A stretch of 37,639 nt of DNA from JBKEAJ01 sp047974415 (GTDB taxonomy: Bacteria > Bacteroidota > Bacteroidia > Bacteroidales > Prolixibacteraceae), in assembly GCA_047974415.1 (NCBI GenBank), contig JBKECH010000159.1, positions 1 through 37,639 of the forward strand, written 5' to 3'. Numbering within the stretch: position 1 is the stretch's first letter; each line of letters begins with the position of its first letter. Below the pieces are notes generated by a model that was not told where the DNA came from, searched no databases, and worked only from the letters and a program-made list of their open reading frames with translations. Shown here one piece after another: positions 8,199 to 15,700 of this stretch. The position numbers were made by a program, and so were the translations under genes.

Positions 8199-8379
8199 AA
8201 CCCGAATTATGATTGGAACGTCGTAGCGAGGTCTTCAAGTCCGATGAAACAAGAGCTTTGGTGAACGAAGCGCCACTACGGTGAGGTAGAGACGCAATGC
8301 ATTGCGTCTAAAACTAACAATGCCTTTGTTTTGAAGAAATTGGAGCATGCAACAGGAGAGCTAATGCATGTTTCGGGAT
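8199..8379 (+). repeat. Interspersed repeat A, copy A3
   Basis: Full-length copy starting AACCCGAATTATG eight bases after the glyS stop and ending GCTAATGCATGTTTCGGGAT. The terminal bases are imperfectly inverted. It holds a 20-nt perfect palindrome (AGACGCAATGCATTGCGTCT, 8290-8309) in the same place as A2, so A2 and A3 form a subtype. Confidence 0.8.
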
Positions 8380-8401
8380 AAAATAAGAATTAGAGGGGCA
8401 G

Positions 8402-8423
8402 ATAAAAGCAGCGCTGCTTTTAT
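8402..8423. terminator. 22-bp perfect palindrome, possible terminator
   Basis: AAAAGCAGC meets GCTGCTTTT with no spacer, flanked by AT on each side, giving a perfect palindrome followed by TTT. It lies 211 nt after glyS, beyond A3, and 120 nt before the TPR gene. It could form a terminator hairpin or a protein-binding site. Confidence 0.45.
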
Positions 8424-8542
8424 TTCGCGCTTTGTATAATGCTGATTATCAATTTTCTTGCTTTCGGTTGTTTTGACGCAATCCATAAGGATCTAAAAAA
8501 CATTGGGATGAAGAATTCTTAGTCGCACCTTAATTTGCATTG

Positions 8543-10363
8543 ATGTTAAGACACAATATACTCATACTATTTTTGGCTTTCGCTTTTTGCCTTCATGCGC
8601 AGGTCGAAGACAAAAACTTGGAGCTTGCAAAACGCTACTTTGCCGATGGTGAATATGAAAAAGCTAGCCCATTGCTCCTAACGTCTTACGAAAAATCTAA
8701 AGACCTGTCAGTATTGAAATTGTACACTCGCTCTTTGGTGAAAGAAGAGAAATTTGACGGTGCCCAGAGCTCTTTGAAAAGACTATCTAGAAAGAATAAA
8801 GCCAATATTTATTATTTCCATTATTTGAATGGTTTTATAAACAAAGCTGACGACAAGGCAGATAGGGCAGAGGAGGACTTCAAGAATGCATGGACAAGCC
8901 TACCCGACAATCCTGCTATATATCAATTTTTAGGCGACGAGCTGATAGACATTAAAGAATATGAGCTTGCAAGCCTTGTGTTGGAAGCTGGCAAGGAAAA
9001 GTACCCCGAGCATGATTTTAGCGAATCGTTGGGAATGATATATATGCATCTAAAGCAATATAACAAGCTGATAGAGCAGTATTTAACCTATGTGGATGGA
9101 GGGGAGCGAAACCTGTACATAGCGCAGCATTATTTTAGATATGCATTTAATTTCGACGATGATGGCTCGCTACTAGAAAGCACTAGGGTATCTCTGATGA
9201 AGCGCATACAGAGCCGAGGAAGCAACACTGCTTATACGAGAATGCTAATATGGATTTACGAGCAACAAAAGAACTATGCAGCAGCTCTAAAGCAGTCTAT
9301 CGCGCTGTGCAAGCGCATTAATAAACACCAAAATGTAGCGCTCTTGCTGACACAGAATGCCGAAAAGGCAGAGGACTACAAAACAGCATTGGAAGGCTAC
9401 GATTATTTAGAGTCCTTGGGAGACCGAAACCCCTATTATGCTTTGGTAATGGAGGCAAAAGGTAACATGTCGTATAACATGTTCATGAAAGAAGGTATAT
9501 ACACGGGCGAAGCATACGAAAAATGTCGACAGCGAATGGCAGTGTCGCTAGAAACAGTCTCTTTCTTAGGTAGAAATCCGACCCTGCTAAAAAACTATTC
9601 TCACCTATTGGCTTTCTATGGGAAGGATACAGACAAAGCGATAAGCTTGCTGGAAAAAGGCATAAACTACCCCAGCTACAACCTTGCTCAGAGGTCTATG
9701 TTGCAGTTGGAACTGGCCGATATATATCTGTATCTGAATGAGATGTGGGACGCTTTGTTACTATACTCTAGGATTATTGAGAATAACAAAGACAACAGTA
9801 TTGGCGACCTGACGAAGTTTAAAAAAGCAAAACTAAGCTACTTTATGGGAAACTTCGAATATGCCAAAGGGCAGTTAGACGTAATAAAAGCGGCAACGTC
9901 AAAGCTAACGTCTAACGATGGATTTGTGATGTCACTACTAATTGGCAACAATTTGGAGGGGGGGCTAGATAACAAGCCTTTGCAACTATTCTCAAAGGTG
10001 GATTTGTATATGTTCCGTAATCAGCTCGATAGTGCAAGGATGACCATCGATTCCATCCTGTCGGAATATGGATTTAGCACTCTGGCGGACGATGCTCTGG
10101 CAAGAAAAGCTGACATTTGCAATGCCCAGAAGAAGTATTCTGACGAAGCAGAAATATTGCACGAGCTCATTACTAATTACTCTAACTCAGAGAATATTGA
10201 TAAGTATATTTTTCAGTTGGCAGAACTGTACGATTTCAAGCTAAATGAAAAGACGAAGGCAAAAAAGTTATATAAGACGATAGTGCTGGAGCACTCCAAT
10301 AGCATACATGCAATTGTGGCACGAATGAGGTACAACTCCTCGGTAAAACCTGACGAGAGCTAG
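8543..10363 (+). CDS. Secreted tetratricopeptide-repeat protein
   Basis: The 606-residue protein has a signal peptide (MLRHNILILFLAFAFCLHAQ, predicted cut after A-Q) and then helical TPR-like units through most of its length. Examples are ELAKRYFADGEYEKASPLL at the start, NPAIYQFLGDELIDIKEYELASLVL, AKLSYFMGNFEYAKGQLDVI, and ADICNAQKKYSDEAEILHELI near the end. The final region resembles Bacteroidota envelope TPR proteins that scaffold complexes in the periplasm. No enzymatic motif was seen. ATG at 8543 is preferred to a TTG one codon earlier. It ends directly against the convergent gene at 10364, so the two stop codons abut. Confidence 0.8.
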   Translation: MLRHNILILFLAFAFCLHAQVEDKNLELAKRYFADGEYEKASPLLLTSYEKSKDLSVLKLYTRSLVKEEKFDGAQSSLKRLSRKNKANIYYFHYLNGFINKADDKADRAEEDFKNAWTSLPDNPAIYQFLGDELIDIKEYELASLVLEAGKEKYPEHDFSESLGMIYMHLKQYNKLIEQYLTYVDGGERNLYIAQHYFRYAFNFDDDGSLLESTRVSLMKRIQSRGSNTAYTRMLIWIYEQQKNYAAALKQSIALCKRINKHQNVALLLTQNAEKAEDYKTALEGYDYLESLGDRNPYYALVMEAKGNMSYNMFMKEGIYTGEAYEKCRQRMAVSLETVSFLGRNPTLLKNYSHLLAFYGKDTDKAISLLEKGINYPSYNLAQRSMLQLELADIYLYLNEMWDALLLYSRIIENNKDNSIGDLTKFKKAKLSYFMGNFEYAKGQLDVIKAATSKLTSNDGFVMSLLIGNNLEGGLDNKPLQLFSKVDLYMFRNQLDSARMTIDSILSEYGFSTLADDALARKADICNAQKKYSDEAEILHELITNYSNSENIDKYIFQLAELYDFKLNEKTKAKKLYKTIVLEHSNSIHAIVARMRYNSSVKPDES

Positions 10364-10765
10364 TTACACGTCATTTTTTATCCTGCTACTTGTGTCGTTC
10401 GGGGCTGGGTTCGTACTCTCCTCTAGATTCTCGTTTGGCTTGGCATCTTTCTCAAACATCGACCTTATGACCATCACTGCGCCAGCAGATAACAAGGTGA
10501 TAGCCATGCCTTTTCTAAACTTCCTATTACTCATTAACGATTTAGAATATTTCAATGCAAGCTTCGACAAGCCAAAAGCATTTGCTTTGAGCAAATCAGA
10601 AACTAAAGAACCTTTTAGGTAAGACGACAAGTCGTTGGTGGCGTGGCCTTCTTTGGATGTACCCACCTTCTCGCCTCCCGAACTGGCCAGTCCGAGTTCG
10701 GCTTTTAGCCTAGCTATTTCTTCTTTGAGTTCCGCAGTGTTACTTATCCTCTTCTGATTCTTCAT
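10364..10765 (-). CDS. Hypothetical protein with coiled coil and one membrane segment
   Basis: The 133-residue product is not recognised. It opens with a charged helix likely to form a coiled coil (ISNTAELKEEIARLKAELGL), then a Ser/Gly linker, an amphipathic middle (SLVSDLLKANAFGLSKLALKYSKSL), one membrane helix (GMAITLLSAGAVMVIRSMF, about 85-103) and an Asn/Pro-rich tail. Its start overlaps the end of the YqjE-like gene by 26 bases, so it is the third gene of an envelope operon. Its position and build recall YqjK, which follows YqjE in enterobacteria, but sequence similarity cannot be claimed. Confidence 0.7.
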   Translation of the reverse strand: MKNQKRISNTAELKEEIARLKAELGLASSGGEKVGTSKEGHATNDLSSYLKGSLVSDLLKANAFGLSKLALKYSKSLMSNRKFRKGMAITLLSAGAVMVIRSMFEKDAKPNENLEESTNPAPNDTSSRIKNDV

Positions 10766-11084
10766 TGTCTAATATTCTTAATGACTCGGAGACTAGAATG
10801 GACCTGATTTTTTTCTCTAATATTGTGCGCCTACTCAGTACCATTATAAGGAGAACAATGAGGTGTGCGGATGCAACCACCAGAAATCCAAGCATATTGT
10901 CATCCATAAGTTTCCCTACCCATAGGCTTAAACCAATGGCAAACAGTAAGTAAGTCGGCAGAAACAAAAGTAATATTAAAAGGATGACAATTCCCCGCGA
11001 AGCTATTTTTGAAAAATAACTTACCCCCTGCAATTGCAGGAGTCTAATCCTATTATTTATGTATTGATTTATTTTATTCAGCAT
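10740..11084 (-). CDS. Phage_holin_3_6/YqjE-like two-helix membrane protein
   Basis: From ATG at 11082-11084 the product is 114 residues. It has an N-terminal amphipathic helix (MLNKINQYINNRIRLLQLQGV), two membrane segments (about residues 30-55 and 62-85), then a charged C-terminus (SRRTILEKKIRSILVSESLRIL and an acidic end). This is the plan of the PF07332 family (YqjE in Escherichia coli), whose members are ordinary envelope proteins despite the holin name. A GTG seven codons upstream is possible. It lies 50 nt after the YtxH-like gene and overlaps the next gene. The family call is moderate. Confidence 0.72.
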   Translation of the reverse strand: MLNKINQYINNRIRLLQLQGVSYFSKIASRGIVILLILLLFLPTYLLFAIGLSLWVGKLMDDNMLGFLVVASAHLIVLLIMVLSRRTILEKKIRSILVSESLRILDNEESEEDK

Positions 11085-11134
11085 GAGTAAATTAAGTGTC
11101 TGCACATAAAGTCTGAAGCTCGAAAGTTAAGAGT

Positions 11135-11362
11135 TTAAACTTGCTCAGCATCATCGTGAGAATCAATGTTTTGTTTAAGTTCATTGATTTTTCTGTTCAC
11201 CTCTTCAAGTTTCTTGTCCAGTTCGTCTTTTAGGTGCTTAGCTTTGTCGCCAATTTTTCTTCTTGTGTCCTCCCCTTTTTCAGGAGCTAATATTATTCCA
11301 GCCACGAAGCCCAAAGCAGCTCCAGCAATAATACCTACCAATGCCGATGATGAATTGTTCAT
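11135..11362 (-). CDS. YtxH domain-containing protein
   Basis: The 75-residue product begins with a small hydrophobic helix rich in Gly and Ala (ALVGIIAGAALGFVAGIILAPEKG) and continues as a long charged helix (DTRRKIGDKAKHLKDELDKKLEEVNRKINELKQNI). The Gly/Ala helix followed by APEKGEDTRRKI is the YtxH signature. Such proteins are membrane-anchored and often respond to stress. It heads a three-gene operon with the YqjE-like and coiled-coil genes. Function in this lineage is unknown. Confidence 0.85.
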   Translation of the reverse strand: MNNSSSALVGIIAGAALGFVAGIILAPEKGEDTRRKIGDKAKHLKDELDKKLEEVNRKINELKQNIDSHDDAEQV

Positions 11363-11451
11363 GTTTTCAAATTTAAAATTATCCGCTAATTTAAGAAAAA
11401 ATAATGAGAGCGCAAGTTTTTAAGTGAAAAAGTAGGGGCGAAATCTGTTTA

Positions 11452-11505
11452 TATCAGAATATGATTAGAACGCCGTAGCAGAAGGACTAATGCATATACT
11501 GAGTT
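11452..11505 (+). repeat. Repeat A, internally deleted copy A4
   Basis: Only the two ends remain: GAATATGATTAGAACGCCGTAGC joined to AGGACTAATGCATATACTGAG. The middle of about 110 bp is missing. The retained ends help to define the limits of the element. Confidence 0.6.
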
Positions 11506-11634
11506 AATGTAACATCTTTCAGTATATCAGTATAATTAGAAGAGATCTTATTTCTTTGAGGTGTTTGTCCCTATGTGTTCGTCCCCGACGAGGAACGATA
11601 AAAATAATAGACATCCAAACATATTAAAAATTAT

Positions 11635-11642
11635 TACCTTTG
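11635..11642 (+). promoter_or_regulatory. Bacteroidetes-type -7 box of panC
   Basis: TACCTTTG matches TAnnTTTG exactly and lies 22 nt before the TTG start. No convincing -33 TTG at 19 nt spacing was seen. Confidence 0.5.
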
Positions 11643-11664
11643 CACATCAAAAAAAGGAGACAAT

Positions 11665-12522
11665 TTGAGTGATATGCAAAAAGTTTCAAAACAAAAATCC
11701 CTAGAAATAGAGATTGCAAAGATAAAAAAAGTAGGCAAAACAATTGGCTTTGTTCCCACCATGGGGGCCTTACACGACGGGCATTTATCCCTCGTTCGAG
11801 AGTGTAAAAGAAAGTGCGATGTGAGCGTGATAAGTGTCTACGTCAACCCAACTCAGTTCAACGACAAAGCAGACCTTGCTAACTATCCGAGGGATATTGA
11901 TGCCGACATGGCAAAGCTAGACTCTATTGGAGGTGTCGATTTCGTGTATACCCCCATAGATGAAGAATTATATCCTGACCAAAAGCTACTTGATTTTGAT
12001 ATAGGGTATTATGACACAATTATGGAAGGTGCCAACAGACCTGGGCATTTCATCGGCGTAATTACCGTTGTAGACAAACTTTTCAATATCGTAAAGCCCG
12101 ACTATGCTTTTTTTGGAGAAAAAGACTACCAACAGCTAGCCATAATAAGAAACATGAGCAAGGCTATTCATGAAAACATTATAATTGAGGCTTGTGCGAC
12201 ATTAAGAGAAAAGAGTGGACTTGCAATGAGCTCGCGCAATGAGCTACTTAGCCAAGAAGAGAGGACAGAGGCGGCCAATATTTATAGATGTCTCAAGTCG
12301 ACTGTAGGTAGAATTGATTGTTTTAAGAGTGTCAGTGAATTAAAAGAATACGTTGTGAACGAAATCGATAGCTATAGCTCCTTGCGAACGGAATATTTTG
12401 AAATTGCGCATAGCGACAGCTTACGAAACACGCAATCTATGAACGAACTGAGTACATCCAGAGCTTTCATCGCCGTAAGATGTGGCAAGGTCAGGCTGAT
12501 AGACAATATATCATTCAATTAG
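11665..12522 (+). CDS. panC: Pantothenate synthetase
   Basis: Joins pantoate and beta-alanine using ATP, the last step of pantothenate synthesis. The 285-residue product carries FVPTMGALHDGHLSLV (HIGH-type nucleotide-binding motif), VNPTQFN, ANYPRD, EGANRPGHFIGVITVVDKLFNIVKPDYAFFGEKDYQQL (catalytic core) and AMSSRNELLS (KMSKS-like loop). The start is TTG at 11665: a clear AAAGGAGA sits five bases upstream, and the next in-frame ATG (11674) would be too far from it. A Shine-Dalgarno is unusual in this window. panD follows 192 nt downstream, so the two neighbouring steps of the pathway are linked. Confidence 0.95.
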   Translation: MSDMQKVSKQKSLEIEIAKIKKVGKTIGFVPTMGALHDGHLSLVRECKRKCDVSVISVYVNPTQFNDKADLANYPRDIDADMAKLDSIGGVDFVYTPIDEELYPDQKLLDFDIGYYDTIMEGANRPGHFIGVITVVDKLFNIVKPDYAFFGEKDYQQLAIIRNMSKAIHENIIIEACATLREKSGLAMSSRNELLSQEERTEAANIYRCLKSTVGRIDCFKSVSELKEYVVNEIDSYSSLRTEYFEIAHSDSLRNTQSMNELSTSRAFIAVRCGKVRLIDNISFN

Positions 12523-12651
12523 AGTCCATCTATGAAGTCAAGTATATGCGCTATACCAAGGTTTAGGATTTAAGGCTTGTTACAATAGTGTCGCTCTTTC
12601 AGTGCTGGGAGCAAAGTTGTTAATAATCAGACGTTAATGATTAATGTCGGG

Positions 12652-12679
12652 ACTCGGCTTCTAGTTCAGAATCCCGAGT
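12652..12679 (+). promoter_or_regulatory. Hairpin between panC and panD
   Basis: ACTCGG (12652-12657) pairs with CCGAGT (12674-12679), with TTCT/AGAA pairing inside. No U run follows. It may stabilise an mRNA end or be a processing site. Confidence 0.35.
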
Positions 12680-12714
12680 TTATGGATAAAACATAATTAA
12701 AACAAATAAACAGT

Positions 12715-13068
12715 ATGTATATAGAAGTTTGCAAGTCAAAGATACACAAAGTCGTGGTGACAGAAGCTAATCTGAACTATGTGGGAAGCATTACTATTGA
12801 CGAAGAGCTGATGGATGCTGCCAATATAATTGAAAATGAGAAAGTTCAGATTGTTAATGTTAATAATGGCGAGAGGTTAGAGACCTATGTAATAAAGGGC
12901 AAGCGAGGCTCGGGGGTGATTTGCCTAAACGGACCTGCTGCTCGCAGAGTGCAAGTTGGCGATGTGGTGATAATAATTTCCTATGGATTGCTAGATTTTG
13001 AAGAAGCAAAAAAACATAAACCCACGCTTATTTTTCCCGATACCACAAACAATAGATTATTGTCCTAG
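12715..13068 (+). CDS. panD: Aspartate 1-decarboxylase
   Basis: Makes beta-alanine from aspartate for pantothenate synthesis. The 117-residue proenzyme has the self-cleavage site YVGSITID, with Gly24-Ser25 as the cut that creates the pyruvoyl group. Other landmarks are CKSKIHKVVVTEANLNY at the N-terminus, GERLETYVI and RGSGVICLNGPAARRVQVGDVVIIISY, all conserved in PanD. It supplies the second substrate of PanC encoded just upstream. Length is normal for the family. Confidence 0.96.
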   Translation: MYIEVCKSKIHKVVVTEANLNYVGSITIDEELMDAANIIENEKVQIVNVNNGERLETYVIKGKRGSGVICLNGPAARRVQVGDVVIIISYGLLDFEEAKKHKPTLIFPDTTNNRLLS

Positions 13069-13220
13069 TTCGGATTGCTATGTGCCAGCTTTTTACTTCC
13101 TCTCGGAGCTATAGTGTCTCCCTCTGAGGGTAATTCACCGTTAACAATTAATATTGGGGCTTGAGTTGCACGCATTTCTCAAGGAAAAATCAAATGAATT
13201 AAAAATAATCATTTATTTTT

Positions 13221-13251
13221 TTTGTTGCTTTATAAAATATTCCTATCTTTG
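13221..13251 (+). promoter_or_regulatory. Promoter of tRNA-Phe
   Basis: TTTG at 13221-13224 (-33) and TATCTTTG at 13244-13251 (-7, exact TAnnTTTG) are separated by 19 nt, the Bacteroidetes housekeeping sigma spacing. The tRNA starts 26 nt downstream. Confidence 0.75.
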
Positions 13252-13276
13252 CACTGCTATTTAAGTAAAACAGTGG

Positions 13277-13349
13277 GGTGCCATAGCTCAGTTGGTAGAG
13301 CAAAGGACTGAAAATCCTTGTGTCCCTGGTTCGATTCCAGGTGGCACCA
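13277..13349 (+). tRNA. tRNA-Phe (anticodon GAA)
   Basis: The cloverleaf is complete: acceptor GGTGCCA/TGGCACC, D arm GCTC-AGTTGGTA-GAGC, anticodon stem AAGGA/TCCTT with loop CTGAAAA (anticodon GAA), variable loop GTGTC, T arm CCTGG-TTCGATT-CCAGG, discriminator A. It is 73 nt long without an encoded CCA end. Confidence 0.97.
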
Positions 13350-13671
13350 CAAAAAAAATAATCTACATAAGTCCTTGGGTTCTAGGTGAATTCAGGGACT
13401 TTAGTTTGTCTAGTAGGCGTAAAATAGCGCTTTTAACCCGAAACATGCATTAACTCATCTACTGTGTGCTCCAATCTCTTCGGAGCAAATGTTTCGCTGG
13501 CTTTTGTTTCGCTTGTCGTAGCGGTGCTACGCTTTGTTCTTCAAAACCCTTGTTTATCGAGCATGAAGCTCCTGCTACGGCGATCCAATAAAATCTGCAG
13601 TAATATCGCTGTCTCAATTATGGTGACAGAGGGACGCGCTATTAGTTTCAGTGCGCGTTTTGGATGAAATA
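13350..13671. other. Intergenic region between tRNA-Phe and leuD
   Basis: This gap between convergent units mostly holds repeat A copy A5. The first 85 bp after the tRNA show no gene and no clear U-rich terminator. Confidence 0.6.
13435..13600 (-). repeat. Interspersed repeat A, copy A5
   Basis: On the plus strand it begins AACCCGAAACATGCATTAACTC and holds GTGCTCCAATCTCTTCGGAG, GCTGGCTTTTGTTTCGCTTG, TCAAAACCCTTGTTTATCGAG and CTACGGCGATCC, the reverse complement of the family core. Its internal hairpin CGTAGC-ACC-GCTACG (minus strand) is perfect. Confidence 0.75.
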
Positions 13672-14259
13672 CTATTTTTTTTCGAAGTCTTCAATGCTAC
13701 TGCGCTTACTTACCAGATAGTCTATATCGTCGAAGCCATTTAATAAGCATTCCTTCTTGTATGTGTTTATATCAAATATTTCACATTCCCCAGTGTTGTT
13801 GTTTGTTATGCTTTGGGTTTCCAAATCTATAGAAAACGTAGAGTTTGTGTCGTTCTCTATGGTTTCAAGCATGCTGTCGGCAAATTTTTCCGATACCACA
13901 ACAGGAAGAAGTCCATTGTTTAGTGCATTGTTCTTGAAAATGTCGGCAAAATAGCTGGACACTACAGCCCTAAAACCATAATCGTATATTGACCAAGCTG
14001 CGTGTTCTCGACTTGAACCGCAACCAAAATTTTTGCCTCCTATTAGAATTTTGCCACTGTACTTATTGTTGTTCAGAGGGAAGTTATTTATCGGCTGATT
14101 GTCGGTATTGTATCTCCAGTCTCTGAAGAGATTGTCGCCAAAGCCCTTTCTTTCAGTGGCTTTCAAGAATCGAGCGGGTATTATTTGGTCGGTGTCTACA
14201 TTGTCAATATTTAGTGGCACTGCCGAGGACTCCAATTTATTGAATTTATCTATTGCCAT
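13672..14259 (-). CDS. leuD: 3-isopropylmalate dehydratase small subunit
   Basis: Partner of LeuC in isomerising 2-isopropylmalate to 3-isopropylmalate (leucine synthesis). The 195-residue product shows VDTDQIIPARFLK near residues 21-33, GKNFGCGSSREHAAWSIYDYGFRAVVSSYFADIF (swivel-domain active-site loop) and NNGLLPV, all standard for LeuD. It starts 12 bases after leuC ends, on the minus strand, and is the last gene of leuACD. No leuB follows in this window. Confidence 0.96.
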   Translation of the reverse strand: MAIDKFNKLESSAVPLNIDNVDTDQIIPARFLKATERKGFGDNLFRDWRYNTDNQPINNFPLNNNKYSGKILIGGKNFGCGSSREHAAWSIYDYGFRAVVSSYFADIFKNNALNNGLLPVVVSEKFADSMLETIENDTNSTFSIDLETQSITNNNTGECEIFDINTYKKECLLNGFDDIDYLVSKRSSIEDFEKK

Positions 14260-14270
14260 GATATCTGTTT

Positions 14271-15665
14271 TTAATTAAAGTTTTGAGGGTTTGCAATTTT
14301 ACCGCTTACTGCACACGCGGCAGCAGTGTATGGGCTGGCGAGCAAGGTTCTTGAGTTGGGACCTTGTCGCCCTTCAAAGTTTCGGTTGCTTGTAGATACT
14401 GAATATTTACTTGCAGGGATTTTGTCGTCATTCATGGCAAGGCATGCAGAGCACCCTGGCTGACGTAGCGTAAAGCCAGCTTCCTCCAGTATATTGTCAA
14501 GTCCTTCTTCTGTAATTTGTCGTTCGACTGATTTGGAGCCAGGAACTAGCCATGCGGTTATGTTGTCAGCTTTTTTCTTGCCTTCTACAAATTCGGCAAA
14601 AGCTCTAAAATCTTCAATCCTTCCGTTTGTGCAGCTCCCTAGAAATACATAATCCACTGGCTTGCCTTCTAGTTTGTCGCCATATTGGAAGTTCATGTAA
14701 GCAAGAGACTTCTCAAAAGAAATTACATCTTTGGAGTTTACCTTTTCTGGAATGTTGTTGTCTATGCTGATGCCTAATCCTGGATTAGTGCCGAAAGTAA
14801 TCATCGGTTTGATGTCTTTAGCCTTGAATATTACCTCCTTGTCGTATACAGCATTAGTATCAGAGGGTAGTTTTCTCCATTTTGCAATGGCTTCATTCCA
14901 GTCTGCGCCTTGTGGTGCATGCTTTCTATCTTTAAGATAAGCAAATGTAGTTTCGTCGGGGGCGATGATACCTCCTCTTGCTCCGCATTCTATGCTCATG
15001 TTGCAGAGAGTCATGCGCCCCTCCATGCTTAATGCTTTTATAGTATCGCCAGAAAACTCAATAAAATAGCCTGTTGCACCACCAGTTGTTAGTTTTGATA
15101 TTACATAAAGCGCAATGTCTTTTGCTGTTACGAACTTGCCAAGTTTGCCGTTTATCTCGATGCGCATGGTTTTGGGTTTTGGTTGCAAAATACATTGTGT
15201 GGCAAGCACCATCTCTACCTCGCTCGTGCCAATTCCAAATGACACACAGCCGAAGGCTCCGTGGGTAGAAGTGTGGCTGTCGCCACAAACAATTGTCATG
15301 CCAGGTTGGGTATATCCGAGTTCAGGACCTATAACGTGCACTATTCCATGTTCCTCATTGCCTAGCCCCTTGTATTCAATGCCGTATTCCTTGCAGTTGT
15401 TTTCGAGGGTTTCTACTTGGTCTCGTGATAGGAGGTCTGCTATGGGTTTATCTTGTCCTATTGTCGGGACGTTGTGGTCGGGTGTTGCAGTAGTTTTTGT
15501 AGGGCGAGCGACTGTAAGGCCTCTCTTTTTGAGTCCTAGAAATGCTACAGGACTAGTTACTTCGTGAATAAAATGACGATCTATGTAAACTATTTCAGGT
15601 CCGTCTTTAATGCTTTCGACAACGTGAGTATCCCAGACCTTGTCGAATAATGTTTTTTGTTCCAA
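14271..15665 (-). CDS. leuC: 3-isopropylmalate dehydratase large subunit
   Basis: Iron-sulfur aconitase-type subunit. The 464-residue product has the three cluster ligands in GSCTNGR (Cys345) and PGCSACLAMN (Cys405, Cys408), plus TLFDKVWDTHVV at the N-terminus, CGDSHTSTHGAFG and SVSTSNRNFEGRQGP at the substrate site. The start appears to be TTG at 15663-15665: a stop codon lies four codons upstream and no suitable ATG is close. It sits 35 nt after leuA in the same operon. Confidence 0.96.
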   Translation of the reverse strand: MEQKTLFDKVWDTHVVESIKDGPEIVYIDRHFIHEVTSPVAFLGLKKRGLTVARPTKTTATPDHNVPTIGQDKPIADLLSRDQVETLENNCKEYGIEYKGLGNEEHGIVHVIGPELGYTQPGMTIVCGDSHTSTHGAFGCVSFGIGTSEVEMVLATQCILQPKPKTMRIEINGKLGKFVTAKDIALYVISKLTTGGATGYFIEFSGDTIKALSMEGRMTLCNMSIECGARGGIIAPDETTFAYLKDRKHAPQGADWNEAIAKWRKLPSDTNAVYDKEVIFKAKDIKPMITFGTNPGLGISIDNNIPEKVNSKDVISFEKSLAYMNFQYGDKLEGKPVDYVFLGSCTNGRIEDFRAFAEFVEGKKKADNITAWLVPGSKSVERQITEEGLDNILEEAGFTLRQPGCSACLAMNDDKIPASKYSVSTSNRNFEGRQGPNSRTLLASPYTAAACAVSGKIANPQNFN

Positions 15666-15700
15666 TTCTATTTATTTTATGGGTTAATTTTATTATCTGT

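Larger units (their letters stand above)
11363..11664. other. Divergent intergenic region between the YtxH gene and panC
   Basis: Holds the short repeat A derivative A4 and the panC promoter. The rest (11506-11634) shows no gene or clear structure. Confidence 0.6.

Noticed and set aside
15115..15567. 150-codon open frame on the plus strand opposite leuC
   Set aside because: leuC is complete with all cluster cysteines, and the antisense frame has no domain or start context.
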